Shown: positions 44,216 to 54,153 of the stretch, one piece after another
Layout: each line of letters starts with the position of its first letter
Position numbering within the stretch: the stretch's first letter is position 1
Notes under the pieces: generated by a model
The model's input: the letters and a program-made list of their open reading frames with translations, nothing else
Databases searched by the model: none
What the model was told of the DNA's origin: nothing
Position numbers and translations under genes: made by a program
Source of the DNA: Bacteroidaceae bacterium
Lineage (GTDB): Bacteria > Bacteroidota > Bacteroidia > Bacteroidales > Bacteroidaceae
Length of the DNA: 62,623 bases
Assembly: GCA_017935785.1 (NCBI GenBank)
Contig: JAGBGU010000061.1
Coordinates: 1-62,623, forward strand
Reading direction: 5' to 3'

Positions 44216-45343
44216 ATGAGAAAAACTTTATTTACATTTATTATTAGTATGCTGGAGGTGTTGTCATCTGCATGCCACCATGATGCAATAACCATATCAA
44301 ACCGTTTATACAAAGAGCATACGGAAGAAGAAAGGTATGCCTCTCGTTTTGCTGGTTTCTGTGTGTATGATTCCATCCAATTCTCGGATGGCTCAACGGC
44401 TGTTTATAAACAGAAATCGGCTCCGATGAATGAAGATTTGCGAATGTATGACAGGAATGGTCGGTTGTTGGCTTCGTTTGCCGCACCATCTGAACAGACG
44501 GGACAGTATCTAATCTATGACTACGACAAAATGGGGCGTCTGCATCGTATTGTTGAGTTTTATGCAAATGACACGAAGGAAGAAAATGTAGAAGAACTGA
44601 GACGTTGGTGTCGAGAAGAAGATGGCATCTTTGGCTTGGACATGGTGAAATTGAGAAATGCTGTTGAGGAGATGGATTTTAAGGCTCCATCCTCTAGCTT
44701 TTATGAAGTCTATACATTGCATTACGACGATTCTGGTGTCTGTAAGAAGGTGACTTCATTTTTTAATGACACCCTTATGGCTGAGGCCCTGTATCGGCTG
44801 GATGTTACTGTGAAACCATGTCCTGAGTTCTGGACGAACGACATGCATGGTGGATATTATTATATTGAAACAATACAAAGGCCGATACAAGAACATGAAG
44901 AATATACGTACCGGATATATGATGGCTTTAATTTGCGTCTAGAAAAGAAGTATAAAGATGATAAATGTTATGCTGCATGCCTTTATCATTGTGACCTGAA
45001 TGGTGTGCGGATGACAGAACTCATCACATTGACCCGCACGAACGAATATAATATCTATACTCATTTTTTTCCTATTACTCATATAAAGAAGGTGGAGTAT
45101 TGGAAGGATGGACGCAAAAGTAAGGTGGAGTCATATAGCCGATATGGAACCTTGCTGGAAAGCGATAGCTATGTATATTCTTCGGGACAGATGGTGTCCG
45201 TACGGCATGAGAAGATTAACTACAGGACCAACAAACTGGTATTGGAAAAGGTGGAGGATATTCCGGTGGAGTCTCACATGATTAATGAATGTGAGGTGTT
45301 GGAATGTATTGAAAACATACATAGAGCAGAAATGGTACTGTAA
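44216..45343 (+). CDS. Predicted lipoprotein with YD-like text, unknown function
   Basis: 375 aa from ATG 44216 (MRKTLFTFIISMLEV); the frame also opens at 44198. The hydrophobic N-terminus ends in LSSAC, a weak lipobox. The body contains RHS/YD-like phrases (RNGRLLASFAAP, YDYDKMGRLHRIVEFY, SRYGTLLESDSYVYSSGQMV) that suggest a beta-sheet wrap, but no full RHS repeats. It lies 240 bases after the preceding gene and 13 before the next. No function can be named. Confidence 0.65.
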   Translation: MRKTLFTFIISMLEVLSSACHHDAITISNRLYKEHTEEERYASRFAGFCVYDSIQFSDGSTAVYKQKSAPMNEDLRMYDRNGRLLASFAAPSEQTGQYLIYDYDKMGRLHRIVEFYANDTKEENVEELRRWCREEDGIFGLDMVKLRNAVEEMDFKAPSSSFYEVYTLHYDDSGVCKKVTSFFNDTLMAEALYRLDVTVKPCPEFWTNDMHGGYYYIETIQRPIQEHEEYTYRIYDGFNLRLEKKYKDDKCYAACLYHCDLNGVRMTELITLTRTNEYNIYTHFFPITHIKKVEYWKDGRKSKVESYSRYGTLLESDSYVYSSGQMVSVRHEKINYRTNKLVLEKVEDIPVESHMINECEVLECIENIHRAEMVL

Positions 45344-45356
45344 ATTTGAATAATGA

Positions 45357-46349
45357 TTGATTCTAAAAATATTAATGACAATAAGGCTTATGTTAAAAAA
45401 AATTTTTAATCGGATAAAAGAACGAATATCCAAGAAATGTGAAAAGGAAAAGTTGTATCAACAACTGTCAGATGAAAAATTCTCGCAGTACCCGTATGAG
45501 AAAAGGGTAATTGAGGAGGAAATGGGTATTGTCAATCAAGTGATTGGACAATACTGGAAACCGCGATATCTGATTAATCATCAAAACAAATGTGCATACG
45601 AAATTATGGACTCCAATGAGGATTTGACTTTGTTCACGGCGGAGGATATCGCTTGGGACACATTAACGAGAATCCCTGACATGGCACGAGAAAGGGCAGA
45701 AAGGCTTGATGCTCACTTTCCGATTTCTATAAATCGCTTTGTGAATGGAGTAGCTCAAGTCTCTTGGCAGATTAATCCGGATGGACGGTATTATAGGGAT
45801 GAGGACGGTTTCGGAATGACTGATGATGAGGAAATAACGCTTTATGGCTTTATTGATAAAAACGGTAAGGTGGTAGTAAAATTTCAGACGATATGTGATT
45901 ATGATGAACTGGATGAACTTCGAGAGATGGCAGAATGGGAAGTAAATGGCGGAAAAACAATAAAAGACATGTTTGGTGTGAAACCAGATGTTTTCGAGAC
46001 AAATCCTTTGGATGTTGGGATTGCCAGAATACAGTTTAATCTGATCAAACGTATTTCTGCAATTGAATCCGATGCATTTGAGAAGTTATCGGAAAAGTTT
46101 GAATCAAAAGATCCGGATCTGTACCTTTTATCAATTGAAGTAACCTGTTTTCCGGATGTAGAAACCAATGTGATATTTTTGCAGTTTTTCTTTAAGGCAG
46201 TTTCAGGTGTGTCTGTAAACAAATCGGCAAAACTTGAGACCAAGGAAGAGGTGTTGAAATTAGTGGAGAATAAAGACTTCTTTTTCTTTTGCAAGAGAAT
46301 GGTTGTGCAATTGTTGGAGTCAGCCACACAGAATGAAAAGGAGAAATGA
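45357..46349 (+). CDS. Hypothetical protein, soluble, last gene of the AT-rich island
   Basis: 330 aa; ATG 45390 (MLKKIFNRIKERISKK) is a likely alternative start. It has a basic N-terminal helix, then a WG-repeat-like segment (FVNGVAQVSWQINPDGRYYR and ITLYGFIDKNGKVVVKFQ) and a helical, Phe-rich C-terminus. It has no signal peptide or membrane segment. Such WG-type proteins often occur as accessory or immunity-like genes in Bacteroidetes, but nothing here proves that role. It converges with the hydrolase at 46463. Confidence 0.6.
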   Translation: MILKILMTIRLMLKKIFNRIKERISKKCEKEKLYQQLSDEKFSQYPYEKRVIEEEMGIVNQVIGQYWKPRYLINHQNKCAYEIMDSNEDLTLFTAEDIAWDTLTRIPDMARERAERLDAHFPISINRFVNGVAQVSWQINPDGRYYRDEDGFGMTDDEEITLYGFIDKNGKVVVKFQTICDYDELDELREMAEWEVNGGKTIKDMFGVKPDVFETNPLDVGIARIQFNLIKRISAIESDAFEKLSEKFESKDPDLYLLSIEVTCFPDVETNVIFLQFFFKAVSGVSVNKSAKLETKEEVLKLVENKDFFFFCKRMVVQLLESATQNEKEK

Positions 46350-46462
46350 CATGTAGGTGAATGCCAAGATTGTTAGATATAAATTATACATAAAGATAAT
46401 TCAGAATTGCGCAATATATCGTAGGCCTGGTTCGGGTTATGATGTTGAACACATTAATTGGA

Positions 46463-47461
46463 TTAAGGTATTTGTGATTTAGCGTCACATGCATGCGACT
46501 CAGACACAAAATCCTTGACTCTCTTCGTATACTCTTCCGGGAAATTGATATAGGAGTCTGCATGGCCGGTGTTGGGGACTGTCCAGAGTTGTTTGGGGGC
46601 GGGTTTGGCATCATACAGGCGGTAGACCATTTCTGTGGGGACGAATGTGTCTTTTTCGCCATGGATAAATAGGATGGGCTTTTGGCATTTGGCCACTTGC
46701 TTCAGGGGGGATGCCTGACGGAATGTCCATCCGTATTTCATACGGCAGAGGCAGGAGGCGATGTGCATGAGCGGGAAGGGGGGTAGGGAGAATTGTTCCC
46801 GCAGCTGTCCGCGGAACTCGTCCCACACGGAGGTGAAACCGCAATCTGCCACAAAGCATTTGATGTATGAGGGGTGTGGCTCACCGGAAAGGTTCATTGT
46901 GGTGGCCGCTCCCATGGAAACGCCATGGATGACTATCCTTGATTGGTGCGACGGGCAGCGGAACATTTCTTCGGCAACTTCCGCCCATCGGATTACGTCG
47001 TGTCTTTCGTTCCAGCCCATGCCGATGCCTTTGCCTTCGCTCAGGCCATGCGCATGAAGGTCGGGCATGAGGATGTTGAAGCCTAAGTCGCGATGGTACA
47101 TCCGTCCCAGATAAAGGTATTTGGGGGCGCTGTCCCTGTATCCGTGTATTACGATGGCTGTGCGTCCCTGTGCAGAGTCTGCCCGCAGATATATGGCATG
47201 GTGGCGTTCTCCTGATGGCATTGTTATGAAGGTGTCGCGTAACAATCCGTTCTGTTTCAGACTGTCCACCCAACATCTCATGTCGGGCACCCTCTTGTAT
47301 AGGACGTTGTATGCACTGTCCACGTCTCTGCGGTTGGTGTCTTCTCCAAGTGAGTATGAGAGCATGTAGCAACTGCCTGCACCAAGCGAGAACAGTATGA
47401 TTGCCAGCAGGACGGTACAGATATAGATTGTTTTGCGAAAGGTTATCTTCATGTTTGTCAT
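46463..47461 (-). CDS. Membrane-anchored alpha/beta hydrolase
   Basis: 332 aa. One N-terminal membrane helix (YICTVLLAIILFSLGAGS). The alpha/beta hydrolase domain has nucleophile S182 in IHGVSMGAAT, an oxyanion-region HGYRDS at 106-111, the acid in HGEKDTFVP and the histidine in NTGHADSY. It is similar to BAAT/YqkD-type serine hydrolases; the substrate is unknown. Its start overlaps the end of the phosphopantetheinyl transferase gene by four bases, so the two are coupled. Confidence 0.87.
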   Translation of the reverse strand: MTNMKITFRKTIYICTVLLAIILFSLGAGSCYMLSYSLGEDTNRRDVDSAYNVLYKRVPDMRCWVDSLKQNGLLRDTFITMPSGERHHAIYLRADSAQGRTAIVIHGYRDSAPKYLYLGRMYHRDLGFNILMPDLHAHGLSEGKGIGMGWNERHDVIRWAEVAEEMFRCPSHQSRIVIHGVSMGAATTMNLSGEPHPSYIKCFVADCGFTSVWDEFRGQLREQFSLPPFPLMHIASCLCRMKYGWTFRQASPLKQVAKCQKPILFIHGEKDTFVPTEMVYRLYDAKPAPKQLWTVPNTGHADSYINFPEEYTKRVKDFVSESHACDAKSQIP

Positions 47462-48060
47462 AAGCTTTCCTTATTTTTATGATAACTTATTGCTGAGGTG
47501 AGGACAAAGCCTTGTTCAAGATAGTCGGTGGTGGAAAGGTGGATGCCTTCCAGATTTTTCGGTAAGAGAACCTGATGCAGATGGTCTGTTATGCCGGTTC
47601 CGTTTAACTTCAGTACGGCCTCCTTTTGGGTCCACATCCGGATGAAAGTTACATCGGGTCGGGAGGAAGAAAAAATCTGCTGGCATTCTTCTTCGTTCAT
47701 GGTGTGGCGTACCAGTTGTGGATTAAGAGGCCGGATGCGTTCAATGTCCAGTCCGCATGGGGTGGTGCTGATGAGGCATCCCACGGCATTGCGGCAATGG
47801 CTGATGCTGAAGTGGATGTGCGGATAGGCGCTAAGGAATGGTTTCCCCTTGGGCGTGTAGTCAAAATCGGGCAGTTCGGTTATGCCGAACTCTTCTTTCA
47901 GCCCACGGCAGAGTTCCAGGTAGGATAGGGTACACTCCCGGCGTCCCTGAAGATGTGTGAACCTTTCCGCCTTTTGTCTTCGTTGTAAAGGCAGCAGCCG
48001 GACAAGTTCGTCCAGCTGCTGCTCTGTGATTTCATCTATCTTTGTGTTCAGATATAGCAT
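47458..48060 (-). CDS. 4'-phosphopantetheinyl transferase, Sfp type
   Basis: 200 aa. It transfers phosphopantetheine from CoA to a carrier-protein serine. Key residues are visible: FSISHC, GLDIERI with D105 and E107, and WTQKEAVLKLNG with E147 and K151 (the W-x-x-KEA-x-x-K signature). It is somewhat short but complete. It is the middle gene of a leftward trio. No carrier protein or synthase is encoded in this window. Confidence 0.92.
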   Translation of the reverse strand: MLYLNTKIDEITEQQLDELVRLLPLQRRQKAERFTHLQGRRECTLSYLELCRGLKEEFGITELPDFDYTPKGKPFLSAYPHIHFSISHCRNAVGCLISTTPCGLDIERIRPLNPQLVRHTMNEEECQQIFSSSRPDVTFIRMWTQKEAVLKLNGTGITDHLHQVLLPKNLEGIHLSTTDYLEQGFVLTSAISYHKNKESL

Positions 48061-48082
48061 TCGAATGATTTATGGAGAATCC

Positions 48083-49465
48083 CTACATCAGTCCGTTGAG
48101 CATGCCGTAAAAGAACATGGGCTTGAGGAAATGACGCTTGAGCATCCATGCAGAGGCCTGTTCCTGCGACATGTCCTGAAGCGTAAAGGGGAATGATATG
48201 TCGGGATTCTTGTCGTAATCAAACTCGCAAAGCAGAACATGGCCATAATCCGTGACTATGGGGCAGCAGGCATATCCGTTGTATATTTTATCAGGTTCTT
48301 TCCCCTGCATGATGTTGAGCAGATTGTCTACTGCAATAGGCAGCTGGATGCGGATAGCCGATGAGGTTTTGCTGGTGGGTATTCCTGCTACATCACCCAG
48401 ACACACGATATTGGAATAGCGAAGATGCGTGAGGGTCTTCTTGTCGACCATTGCCCATCCGTCCTTTGCAAGTTTGCCTTCGGTCCAGGACAGTCCGGCC
48501 TCACGAACGAAATCGGGTGCAGACTGGGGAGGAACGAAACTCAGCAGGTCATAGTCTTCCACACGAGGTGTTATAATGGTGCGTTCCACTTCCACTTCTT
48601 TCCCCTGTGCGTCCGTTTCCTTTACCTTTTTCTTTTCATGGCATTCCAGATATACTTTCTTTGCCTGTGTATCAATACCTTTTACTCTGTGATTCACTTC
48701 CAGGCCGATGTTGCGTTCTTCATAAATCTGCAACAGACGAGGGGTATACAAGGGAACATTGTAGAGCGCGTCTGAACAGCAGAAATAGTCAATCTGCACA
48801 CCTTCGCGTTTGCCCTTTTTGCGGGCCAAGTGCTCTGTGAGCATACAGATTTTCTTTGGGGCGCCACCACATTTAAATTTGGTGTAGGTATCTGTGAACA
48901 CTCCTCGTCCTCCCTTGTCAACAAATTCCTGGATGGCGGGCCAAATGCGTTGTGCGCCTTCGAAGTCGTAGATACAATGTGCATTGCCCTGGCCCAAAGT
49001 CTCGCGGCTGATGCCTTCCACCTTGTCCCAGTTGATTTGCAAGCCTGGGGTGAGGACAAGAAAATCGTATTCTACGGTTTCTCCGCCGGCCGTGCGTACT
49101 TTCTGTTTCAGCGGATCCAGTTCCACAACAGAGTCCTTGATCCATTTTACTCCGCTTGGAATGCAGTCGGCCATGGGCTTCCATACCTCATCCGGCTTGA
49201 ATATGCCGGATGCGATAAATGTGAATCCTGGCTGGTAATATTGTCTGTCGGCAGGATCTATGAGGGTAATGTCGGGATTGCTGATACGATGCATCAGTCG
49301 TGCCGCAAAGCTGCATCCGGCAGCACCTCCGCCGATAATCAGTATGCGTCCCTTTACATTGACTTTATTAAGGTAATACATTCCTCCTCCGCCAATACCC
49401 AGAACGGCAGCTGTGCCAAGTCCGGCTTTTAAAAAGGTACGGCGGGTCATTGTCGTTTTCTTCAT
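48083..49465 (-). CDS. Tat-exported FAD-dependent oxidoreductase, sulfide:quinone reductase-like
   Basis: 460 aa from ATG 49465. The twin-arginine signal MTRRTFLKAGLG is followed by a hydrophobic stretch (AAVLGIGGGGMYYL). FAD binding: GRILIIGGGAAGCSFAARL. Further landmarks of the SQR/flavocytochrome c sulfide dehydrogenase group are YDFLVLTPGLQ, KIMGEK-type PDKIYNGYACCP near the end, and DVAGIPTSKTSSAIRIQ. It likely oxidises a sulfur compound at the outer face of the membrane and passes electrons to quinone. It is first in the leftward trio, 22 bases before the PPTase gene. Confidence 0.87.
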   Translation of the reverse strand: MKKTTMTRRTFLKAGLGTAAVLGIGGGGMYYLNKVNVKGRILIIGGGAAGCSFAARLMHRISNPDITLIDPADRQYYQPGFTFIASGIFKPDEVWKPMADCIPSGVKWIKDSVVELDPLKQKVRTAGGETVEYDFLVLTPGLQINWDKVEGISRETLGQGNAHCIYDFEGAQRIWPAIQEFVDKGGRGVFTDTYTKFKCGGAPKKICMLTEHLARKKGKREGVQIDYFCCSDALYNVPLYTPRLLQIYEERNIGLEVNHRVKGIDTQAKKVYLECHEKKKVKETDAQGKEVEVERTIITPRVEDYDLLSFVPPQSAPDFVREAGLSWTEGKLAKDGWAMVDKKTLTHLRYSNIVCLGDVAGIPTSKTSSAIRIQLPIAVDNLLNIMQGKEPDKIYNGYACCPIVTDYGHVLLCEFDYDKNPDISFPFTLQDMSQEQASAWMLKRHFLKPMFFYGMLNGLM

Positions 49466-49591
49466 ATGGTATATTTTTGATGATTTTCTTATGTCAACAG
49501 GATGAAAATGTGTCAAACTTCGACAAAGTTATGAAAGATTTTCTTCACAACATAGTTTTTGTCCAAATATATTGACATTTATTTCATTATG

Positions 49592-49623
49592 TTTGTGCGC
49601 GCGATTTTTATTTTGTAATTTTG
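49592..49623 (+). promoter_or_regulatory. Promoter of the leu operon
   Basis: TTTG at 49592-49595, 20 bases, then TAATTTTG at 49616-49623. The leuA start is 48 bases further on. No leader peptide is seen. Confidence 0.7.
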
Positions 49624-49671
49624 CACGCAATCTATAAATTAAGGTAAAAAATAAAAATATAAGATAAGAAT

Positions 49672-51186
49672 ATGAGCGACAGATTGTTTATTTTTGACAC
49701 CACACTCCGTGATGGTGAACAAGTGCCCGGATGCCAGTTGAATACTGTAGAGAAGATTCAGGTGGCCAAGCAGCTCGAAAGTTTGGGCGTTGATGTGATT
49801 GAAGCGGGATTTCCCGTGTCAAGCCCGGGTGACTTTAACTCTGTGATTGAAATCAGTAAGGCTGTAACATGGCCTACCATTTGTGCGCTTACCCGTGCCG
49901 TACAAAAAGACATAGATGTGGCCGCAGATGCTCTGCAATATGCCAAGCATAAGCGAATCCATACCGGAATAGGTACCAGCGAGAGCCATATCCGCTACAA
50001 GTTCAACTCCAATCCCGAGGAAATTATCGAACGTGCCGTTGCTGCCGTGAAATATGCCAAGCGTTATGTGGAAGATGTTGAGTTCTATGCCGAGGATGCC
50101 GGTCGTACAGACAATGAATATCTGGCCCGTGTGATTGAGGCAGTTTGCAAGGCTGGTGCAACGGTTTGTAACATTCCAGACACAACTGGCTTCCGCACTC
50201 CATACGAATACGGAGAGAAAATAAAGTATCTGTATGAACATGTAGACGCTTTTGCCGCCGGTAAGAGCATCCTCTCCACCCATTGCCACAATGACCTGGG
50301 TATGGCCACAGCCAATACCGTGGCCGGTGTGCTGAACGGAGCCCGTCAGGTGGAGGTTACCATCAACGGAATTGGAGAGCGTGCCGGCAATACCAGTTTG
50401 GAAGAGGTGGCAATGATATTCAAGACCCATCCGGATCTGGGTATCGTAACCAACATAAACACGCAGAAGATTTACCCCACCAGCCGTATGGTTAGCAGCC
50501 TGATGAACATGCCTGTGCAGCCTAATAAGGCTGTGGTCGGAAAGAATGCCTTTGCTCATTCCAGCGGAATCCATCAGGACGGAGTGCTGAAGAATGTGAC
50601 AACCTATGAGATTATGGATCCCAAGGAAGTGGGCATAGACGACAATGCCATTGTGCTTACAGCCCGTAGCGGACGTGCCGCCCTTCGTCATCGCCTGAGC
50701 GTAAACGGTATTGAACTTGACGGAGAGAAGCTGGACAATGTTTATGAGGCATTCCTCAGACTGGCTGATAAGAAGAAGGAGGTTACCGATGATGATATCA
50801 TGGTATTGGCCGGTGCCGACCGTTCGGCTGCCCACAACATTAAGCTGGATTATCTGCAGGTTACCACCGGTAAGGGAGTGAAGAGTGTGGCCAGTGTGGG
50901 ACTACTCATCGCCAACGAGCATTTTGAGGCAGCTGCCAGCGGAAACGGTCCGGTTGACGCTGCCATCCGTGCACTGAAGACAATCATCAGACGCGAGATG
51001 ATCCTGAAGGAGTTTACCATACAGGCCATCAGCAAGGGTAGTGATGACATGGGTAAGGTTCACATGCAGGTTGAATATGACGGCCGTGTATACTACGGAT
51101 TCGGTGCCAACACTGATATCGTAACAGCATCTGTAGAAGCGTATATTGATTGTATAAATAAGTTTAAGACCCCCTCTGCCCTTTAG
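49672..51186 (+). CDS. leuA: 2-isopropylmalate synthase
   Basis: 504 aa. It condenses acetyl-CoA with 2-oxoisovalerate, the first step of leucine synthesis. The HMGL-like barrel has [13 protein letters not shown] at 8-20, the metal ligands in [11 protein letters not shown], and [14 protein letters not shown]. The C-terminal LeuA regulatory (dimer) domain runs from about 390 to the end. The final five codons (TPSAL and stop) lie inside the inverted repeat of the inserted element at 51168, so the natural C-terminus has been replaced. First gene of the operon. Confidence 0.95.
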   Translation: MSDRLFIFDTTLRDGEQVPGCQLNTVEKIQVAKQLESLGVDVIEAGFPVSSPGDFNSVIEISKAVTWPTICALTRAVQKDIDVAADALQYAKHKRIHTGIGTSESHIRYKFNSNPEEIIERAVAAVKYAKRYVEDVEFYAEDAGRTDNEYLARVIEAVCKAGATVCNIPDTTGFRTPYEYGEKIKYLYEHVDAFAAGKSILSTHCHNDLGMATANTVAGVLNGARQVEVTINGIGERAGNTSLEEVAMIFKTHPDLGIVTNINTQKIYPTSRMVSSLMNMPVQPNKAVVGKNAFAHSSGIHQDGVLKNVTTYEIMDPKEVGIDDNAIVLTARSGRAALRHRLSVNGIELDGEKLDNVYEAFLRLADKKKEVTDDDIMVLAGADRSAAHNIKLDYLQVTTGKGVKSVASVGLLIANEHFEAAASGNGPVDAAIRALKTIIRREMILKEFTIQAISKGSDDMGKVHMQVEYDGRVYYGFGANTDIVTASVEAYIDCINKFKTPSAL

Positions 51187-51770
51187 GGGCATCTCCCCCT
51201 CTATGGGGAGAGCCGGAGGGTCTTCTTTAAATACAATAATTAAGACAAACGTTTGGATAAGTTATTATAGTCAGGATATTCTCCAAAAGACGGAATGGAT
51301 TTTTAAAGAACACTATATGTTGCGCAATTTTCAGACTGCCAGTTCTGACCGCTATGCATTGTTAAAGGCATTTGCTCGCGTAAATAGGAATAATCAGACA
51401 AATGCAGAGAAATGCCTATGGCAGCAATTACGTTGCGGAACCCTTGGAGTAAAATTTAAACGTCAGCATATAATATACGATTTTATTGTAGACTTTGTGT
51501 GTTTGGAGAAGAAACTGATAATAGAGGTAGATGGTGCTTATCATTTTAAAAATAGCCAGATAGAGTCTGATATATATAGAACGGAAGAACTTGAACGATT
51601 AGGTTTCAGGGTTTTGCGATTTACGAATGAAAAAGTAATTTGCGAGACAAATGAAGTAATAAAAACAATTCAAGAGTCATTATAATAATAGTGTGAATAA
51701 TAATATGAATACAAATATCTCTGAACATTCTCCCCATAGAGGGGGAGATGCCCGAAGGGCAGAGGGGGTC
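51168..51770. mobile_element. DUF559 endonuclease element bounded by 43-bp inverted repeats
   Basis: The left repeat (51168-51210) begins GACCCCCTCTGCCCTTTAGG. The right repeat (51730-51770) is its reverse complement (CTCCCCATAGAGGGGGAGAT at the inner side, AGAGGGGGTC at the outer side) with small changes in the centre. Each arm also has an internal palindrome (CTCCCCCTCTATGGGGAG; GCCCGAAGGGC). Between them lies one gene, a DUF559 nuclease, in AT-rich DNA. The unit sits exactly between leuA and leuC and its repeats are read as part of both proteins. Confidence 0.75.
51317..51685 (+). CDS. DUF559 family endonuclease-like protein
   Basis: 122 aa from ATG 51317; the frame opens at 51203. It matches the Vsr/MTES-like DUF559 fold: [47 protein letters not shown], then [17 protein letters not shown]. 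The acidic D/E-x-x pattern (DF, EVDG) fits a PD-(D/E)XK-like nuclease core. Codon use is AT-rich, unlike the leu genes on both sides. Enclosed by inverted repeats, it may be the mobilising nuclease of the element. It is oriented with the operon, so it would be co-transcribed. Confidence 0.85.
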   Translation: MLRNFQTASSDRYALLKAFARVNRNNQTNAEKCLWQQLRCGTLGVKFKRQHIIYDFIVDFVCLEKKLIIEVDGAYHFKNSQIESDIYRTEELERLGFRVLRFTNEKVICETNEVIKTIQESL

Positions 51771-53150
51771 TGTCTCTTCGATAAAATCTGGAACGCCCAC
51801 ATTGTGCAGAAGGTGGAGGATGGCCCCACACAGCTTTACATTGACCGCCTTTACTGCCATGAGGTGACTTCACCGCAGGCGTTCGATACATTGAGAGACA
51901 AGAAAATCCGGGTGTTCCGTCCCGAACAGGTGATGGCAATGCCCGACCATAACACTCCCAGCGACCAGCAGGAGCGCATTGATGACCCCATCGGACGTAA
52001 GCAGGTGGAGACATTGAAGGCCAATTGTACGGAATTCGGCATCCGCCATTTTGATATGGGTACCAAGGATAATGGCATAATCCATGTGGTGGGTCCCGAG
52101 AAAGCCCTTTCCTTGCCCGGCATGACCATCGTGTGTGGCGACTCCCACACCTCTACCCATGGGGCTGTAGGCGCTATTGCCATGGGTATCGGTACCAGTG
52201 AGGTGGCTCAGGTGCTGGCCTCTCAGACCATTCTGCAGAGCAAGCCCAAGACCATGCGCATAAATATTGAGGGCACACTGCCCCAGGGCACTACGGCCAA
52301 GGATGTGGCGCTCTATATCATGGCTCAGCTTACCACTTCCGGTGCTACCGGTTATGCCGTGGAATATGCCGGCTCCACCATTCGCAACATGAGTATGGAA
52401 GGCCGTCTCACCCTCTCTAACCTCAGTATTGAAATGGGTAGCAGGGCCGGACTCATAGCTCCGGACGAGATAACCTTTGAATACCTGAAGGGTCGCGAAT
52501 ATGCCCCCAAGGGCGAGGCATGGGACAAGGCTGTTGAGGAATGGAAGAAGCTTTACAGCGACCCTGATGCCGTGTTCGACAAGGAGGTTACCTATCGTGC
52601 CGAGGATATTGCCCCCCGAATCACTTACGGAACCAATCCAGGTGCAGGAATTGCCATTGACGAGTGCATCCCCGAACTGGACAGCATTCCCGAGGCCGAC
52701 CGTGCACAGTTCCTTGCCATGCTCGAGTATATGCAGTTCCATCCCGGACAGAAACTTGAGGGAACGCCCGTTGACTACTGTTTCCTGGGTGCCTGCACCA
52801 ATGGCCGTATTGAGGACTTCCGTGCCTTTGCTTCTGTGGTGAAGGGAAAGAAGAAGGCCGATAATGTGGTGGCTTGGCTTGTGCCCGGTTCATGGCTGGT
52901 GCGCCAGCAGATTATAGATGAGGGCATTGACAAGATTCTTGAAGAGGCTGGTTTTGAACTTCGCCTTCCTTCATGCTCTGCCTGTCTGGCCATGAATCCG
53001 GACAAGGTGCCTGCCGGCAAACTGTCCATTTCAACCAGCAACCGCAACTTTGTCGGCCGTCAGGGACCCGGTGCCCGCACCATTCTGGCCTCACCCCTTG
53101 TGGTGGCGGCAAGTGCCATTACCGGTGTGGTTACAGACCCCAGAAAGTAA
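51705..53150 (+). CDS. leuC: 3-isopropylmalate dehydratase large subunit
   Basis: 481 aa from ATG 51705 (GTG 51693 also possible). With LeuD it isomerises 2- to 3-isopropylmalate through a 4Fe-4S cluster. The cluster ligands lie in GACTNGR and [13 protein letters not shown]. The sequence [20 protein letters not shown], normally right after the initiator, is preceded here by about 19 residues, mostly encoded by the inverted repeat ([14 protein letters not shown]). The ancestral start was probably Met-Asn-Thr-Leu-Phe, split by the insertion. The core looks intact. Confidence 0.95.
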   Translation: MNTNISEHSPHRGGDARRAEGVCLFDKIWNAHIVQKVEDGPTQLYIDRLYCHEVTSPQAFDTLRDKKIRVFRPEQVMAMPDHNTPSDQQERIDDPIGRKQVETLKANCTEFGIRHFDMGTKDNGIIHVVGPEKALSLPGMTIVCGDSHTSTHGAVGAIAMGIGTSEVAQVLASQTILQSKPKTMRINIEGTLPQGTTAKDVALYIMAQLTTSGATGYAVEYAGSTIRNMSMEGRLTLSNLSIEMGSRAGLIAPDEITFEYLKGREYAPKGEAWDKAVEEWKKLYSDPDAVFDKEVTYRAEDIAPRITYGTNPGAGIAIDECIPELDSIPEADRAQFLAMLEYMQFHPGQKLEGTPVDYCFLGACTNGRIEDFRAFASVVKGKKKADNVVAWLVPGSWLVRQQIIDEGIDKILEEAGFELRLPSCSACLAMNPDKVPAGKLSISTSNRNFVGRQGPGARTILASPLVVAASAITGVVTDPRK

Positions 53151-53182
53151 GGATGCCCGCTTTTGCCTCTTTCGGGAACGTG

Positions 53183-53425
53183 AAAATATGTCCGGCAGAC
53201 CCTGCCGCGCGTTTCCTGTGAGAAAAAAATGCCCGGCAGACTCAGCCGAGCCTTTTTTGGGGGTAAAAAAGTGGTCGGCAGCCTCTGCCGAACGTTTCCT
53301 GAGAGAAAAAAGTGTCCGGCAGCTTCTGCCGAGCGTATTTTGGGGGTAAAAAAGTGTCCGGCAGCCTCTGCCGAGCATTTCCTGGGAGAGAAAAGTGTCC
53401 GGCAGCCTCTGCCGCACGTTTCCAC
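53183..53425. repeat. Hairpin-bearing tandem repeat between leuC and leuD, six units
   Basis: Six degenerate units of 41-42 bp, each holding GTCCGGCAGCCTCTGCCG or a variant (stem CGGCAG/CTGCCG with a 3-nt loop). They alternate between a TTTCCTG-GAG and a TTTTGGGGG ending. The array fills most of the 322-base gap inside the operon. No gene is seen in it. Confidence 0.85.
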
Positions 53426-53472
53426 AACCGCAAAAAGCAACGAAAATTTGAAAAAAAATAAGGAACAAGACA

Positions 53473-54087
53473 ATGAAACAGAAATTTGACATCATACAGT
53501 CCACCTGTATTCCCATCAGGATAGACAACTGCAACACAGACCTCATCATCCCTGCCCGCTATCTGGCCAGTACCACCCGCGACCCGCAGTTCTTTGGTGA
53601 CGCTTTCATGCACGACCTCCGCTTCGATGCTGAAGGACAGCCTGTGGCCGACTTTGTGATGAACCGTCCCGAGTACAGCGAGACTCCCAGACAGGGCGTG
53701 CATGAGATTATCATTGGCGGACAGAACTGGGGTTCCGGCTCCAGCCGTGAGCATGCCGCATGGGCCATTGCCGGATATGGAGTGCGAGTGGTTATCAGCA
53801 GCTCGTTTGCCGACATCCATCGCAACAACCTGCTCAACTGCTTTGTGCTGCCCGTCATTGTCAGTCGGGAGTTTCAGCAGGAACTGTTCGACACCATAGA
53901 GGCCAATCCGCAATCCGAAGTAAAGGTGGACGTTCCCAACCAGACCGTTACCAACCTTGCCACCGGACATAGCGAGACATTCGAGATAAACGGCTACAAG
54001 AAGTACTGTCTGATGAATGCGCTGGACGATATCGACTTCCTCCTGGAGAACAAGGAGAAGATTGAGGCGTTTGAGGAGGCACGCTGA
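53473..54087 (+). CDS. leuD: 3-isopropylmalate dehydratase small subunit
   Basis: 204 aa swivelling-domain subunit that completes the LeuC active site. Landmarks: NTDLIIPARYL near the N-terminus and GQNWGSGSSREHAAWAIAGY (the GSGSSREHA loop), then SSSFADIHRNNLLNCFVLP. Length is normal. Separated from leuC by the hairpin array. The start ATG 53473 follows AAGGAACAAGACA. Confidence 0.95.
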   Translation: MKQKFDIIQSTCIPIRIDNCNTDLIIPARYLASTTRDPQFFGDAFMHDLRFDAEGQPVADFVMNRPEYSETPRQGVHEIIIGGQNWGSGSSREHAAWAIAGYGVRVVISSSFADIHRNNLLNCFVLPVIVSREFQQELFDTIEANPQSEVKVDVPNQTVTNLATGHSETFEINGYKKYCLMNALDDIDFLLENKEKIEAFEEAR

Positions 54088-54153
54088 AGGAAAAGACAGA
54101 TAAGATGAGATGGCACGCATCTGTGCCACCTGTGTGCCATAACGAAACTGACG

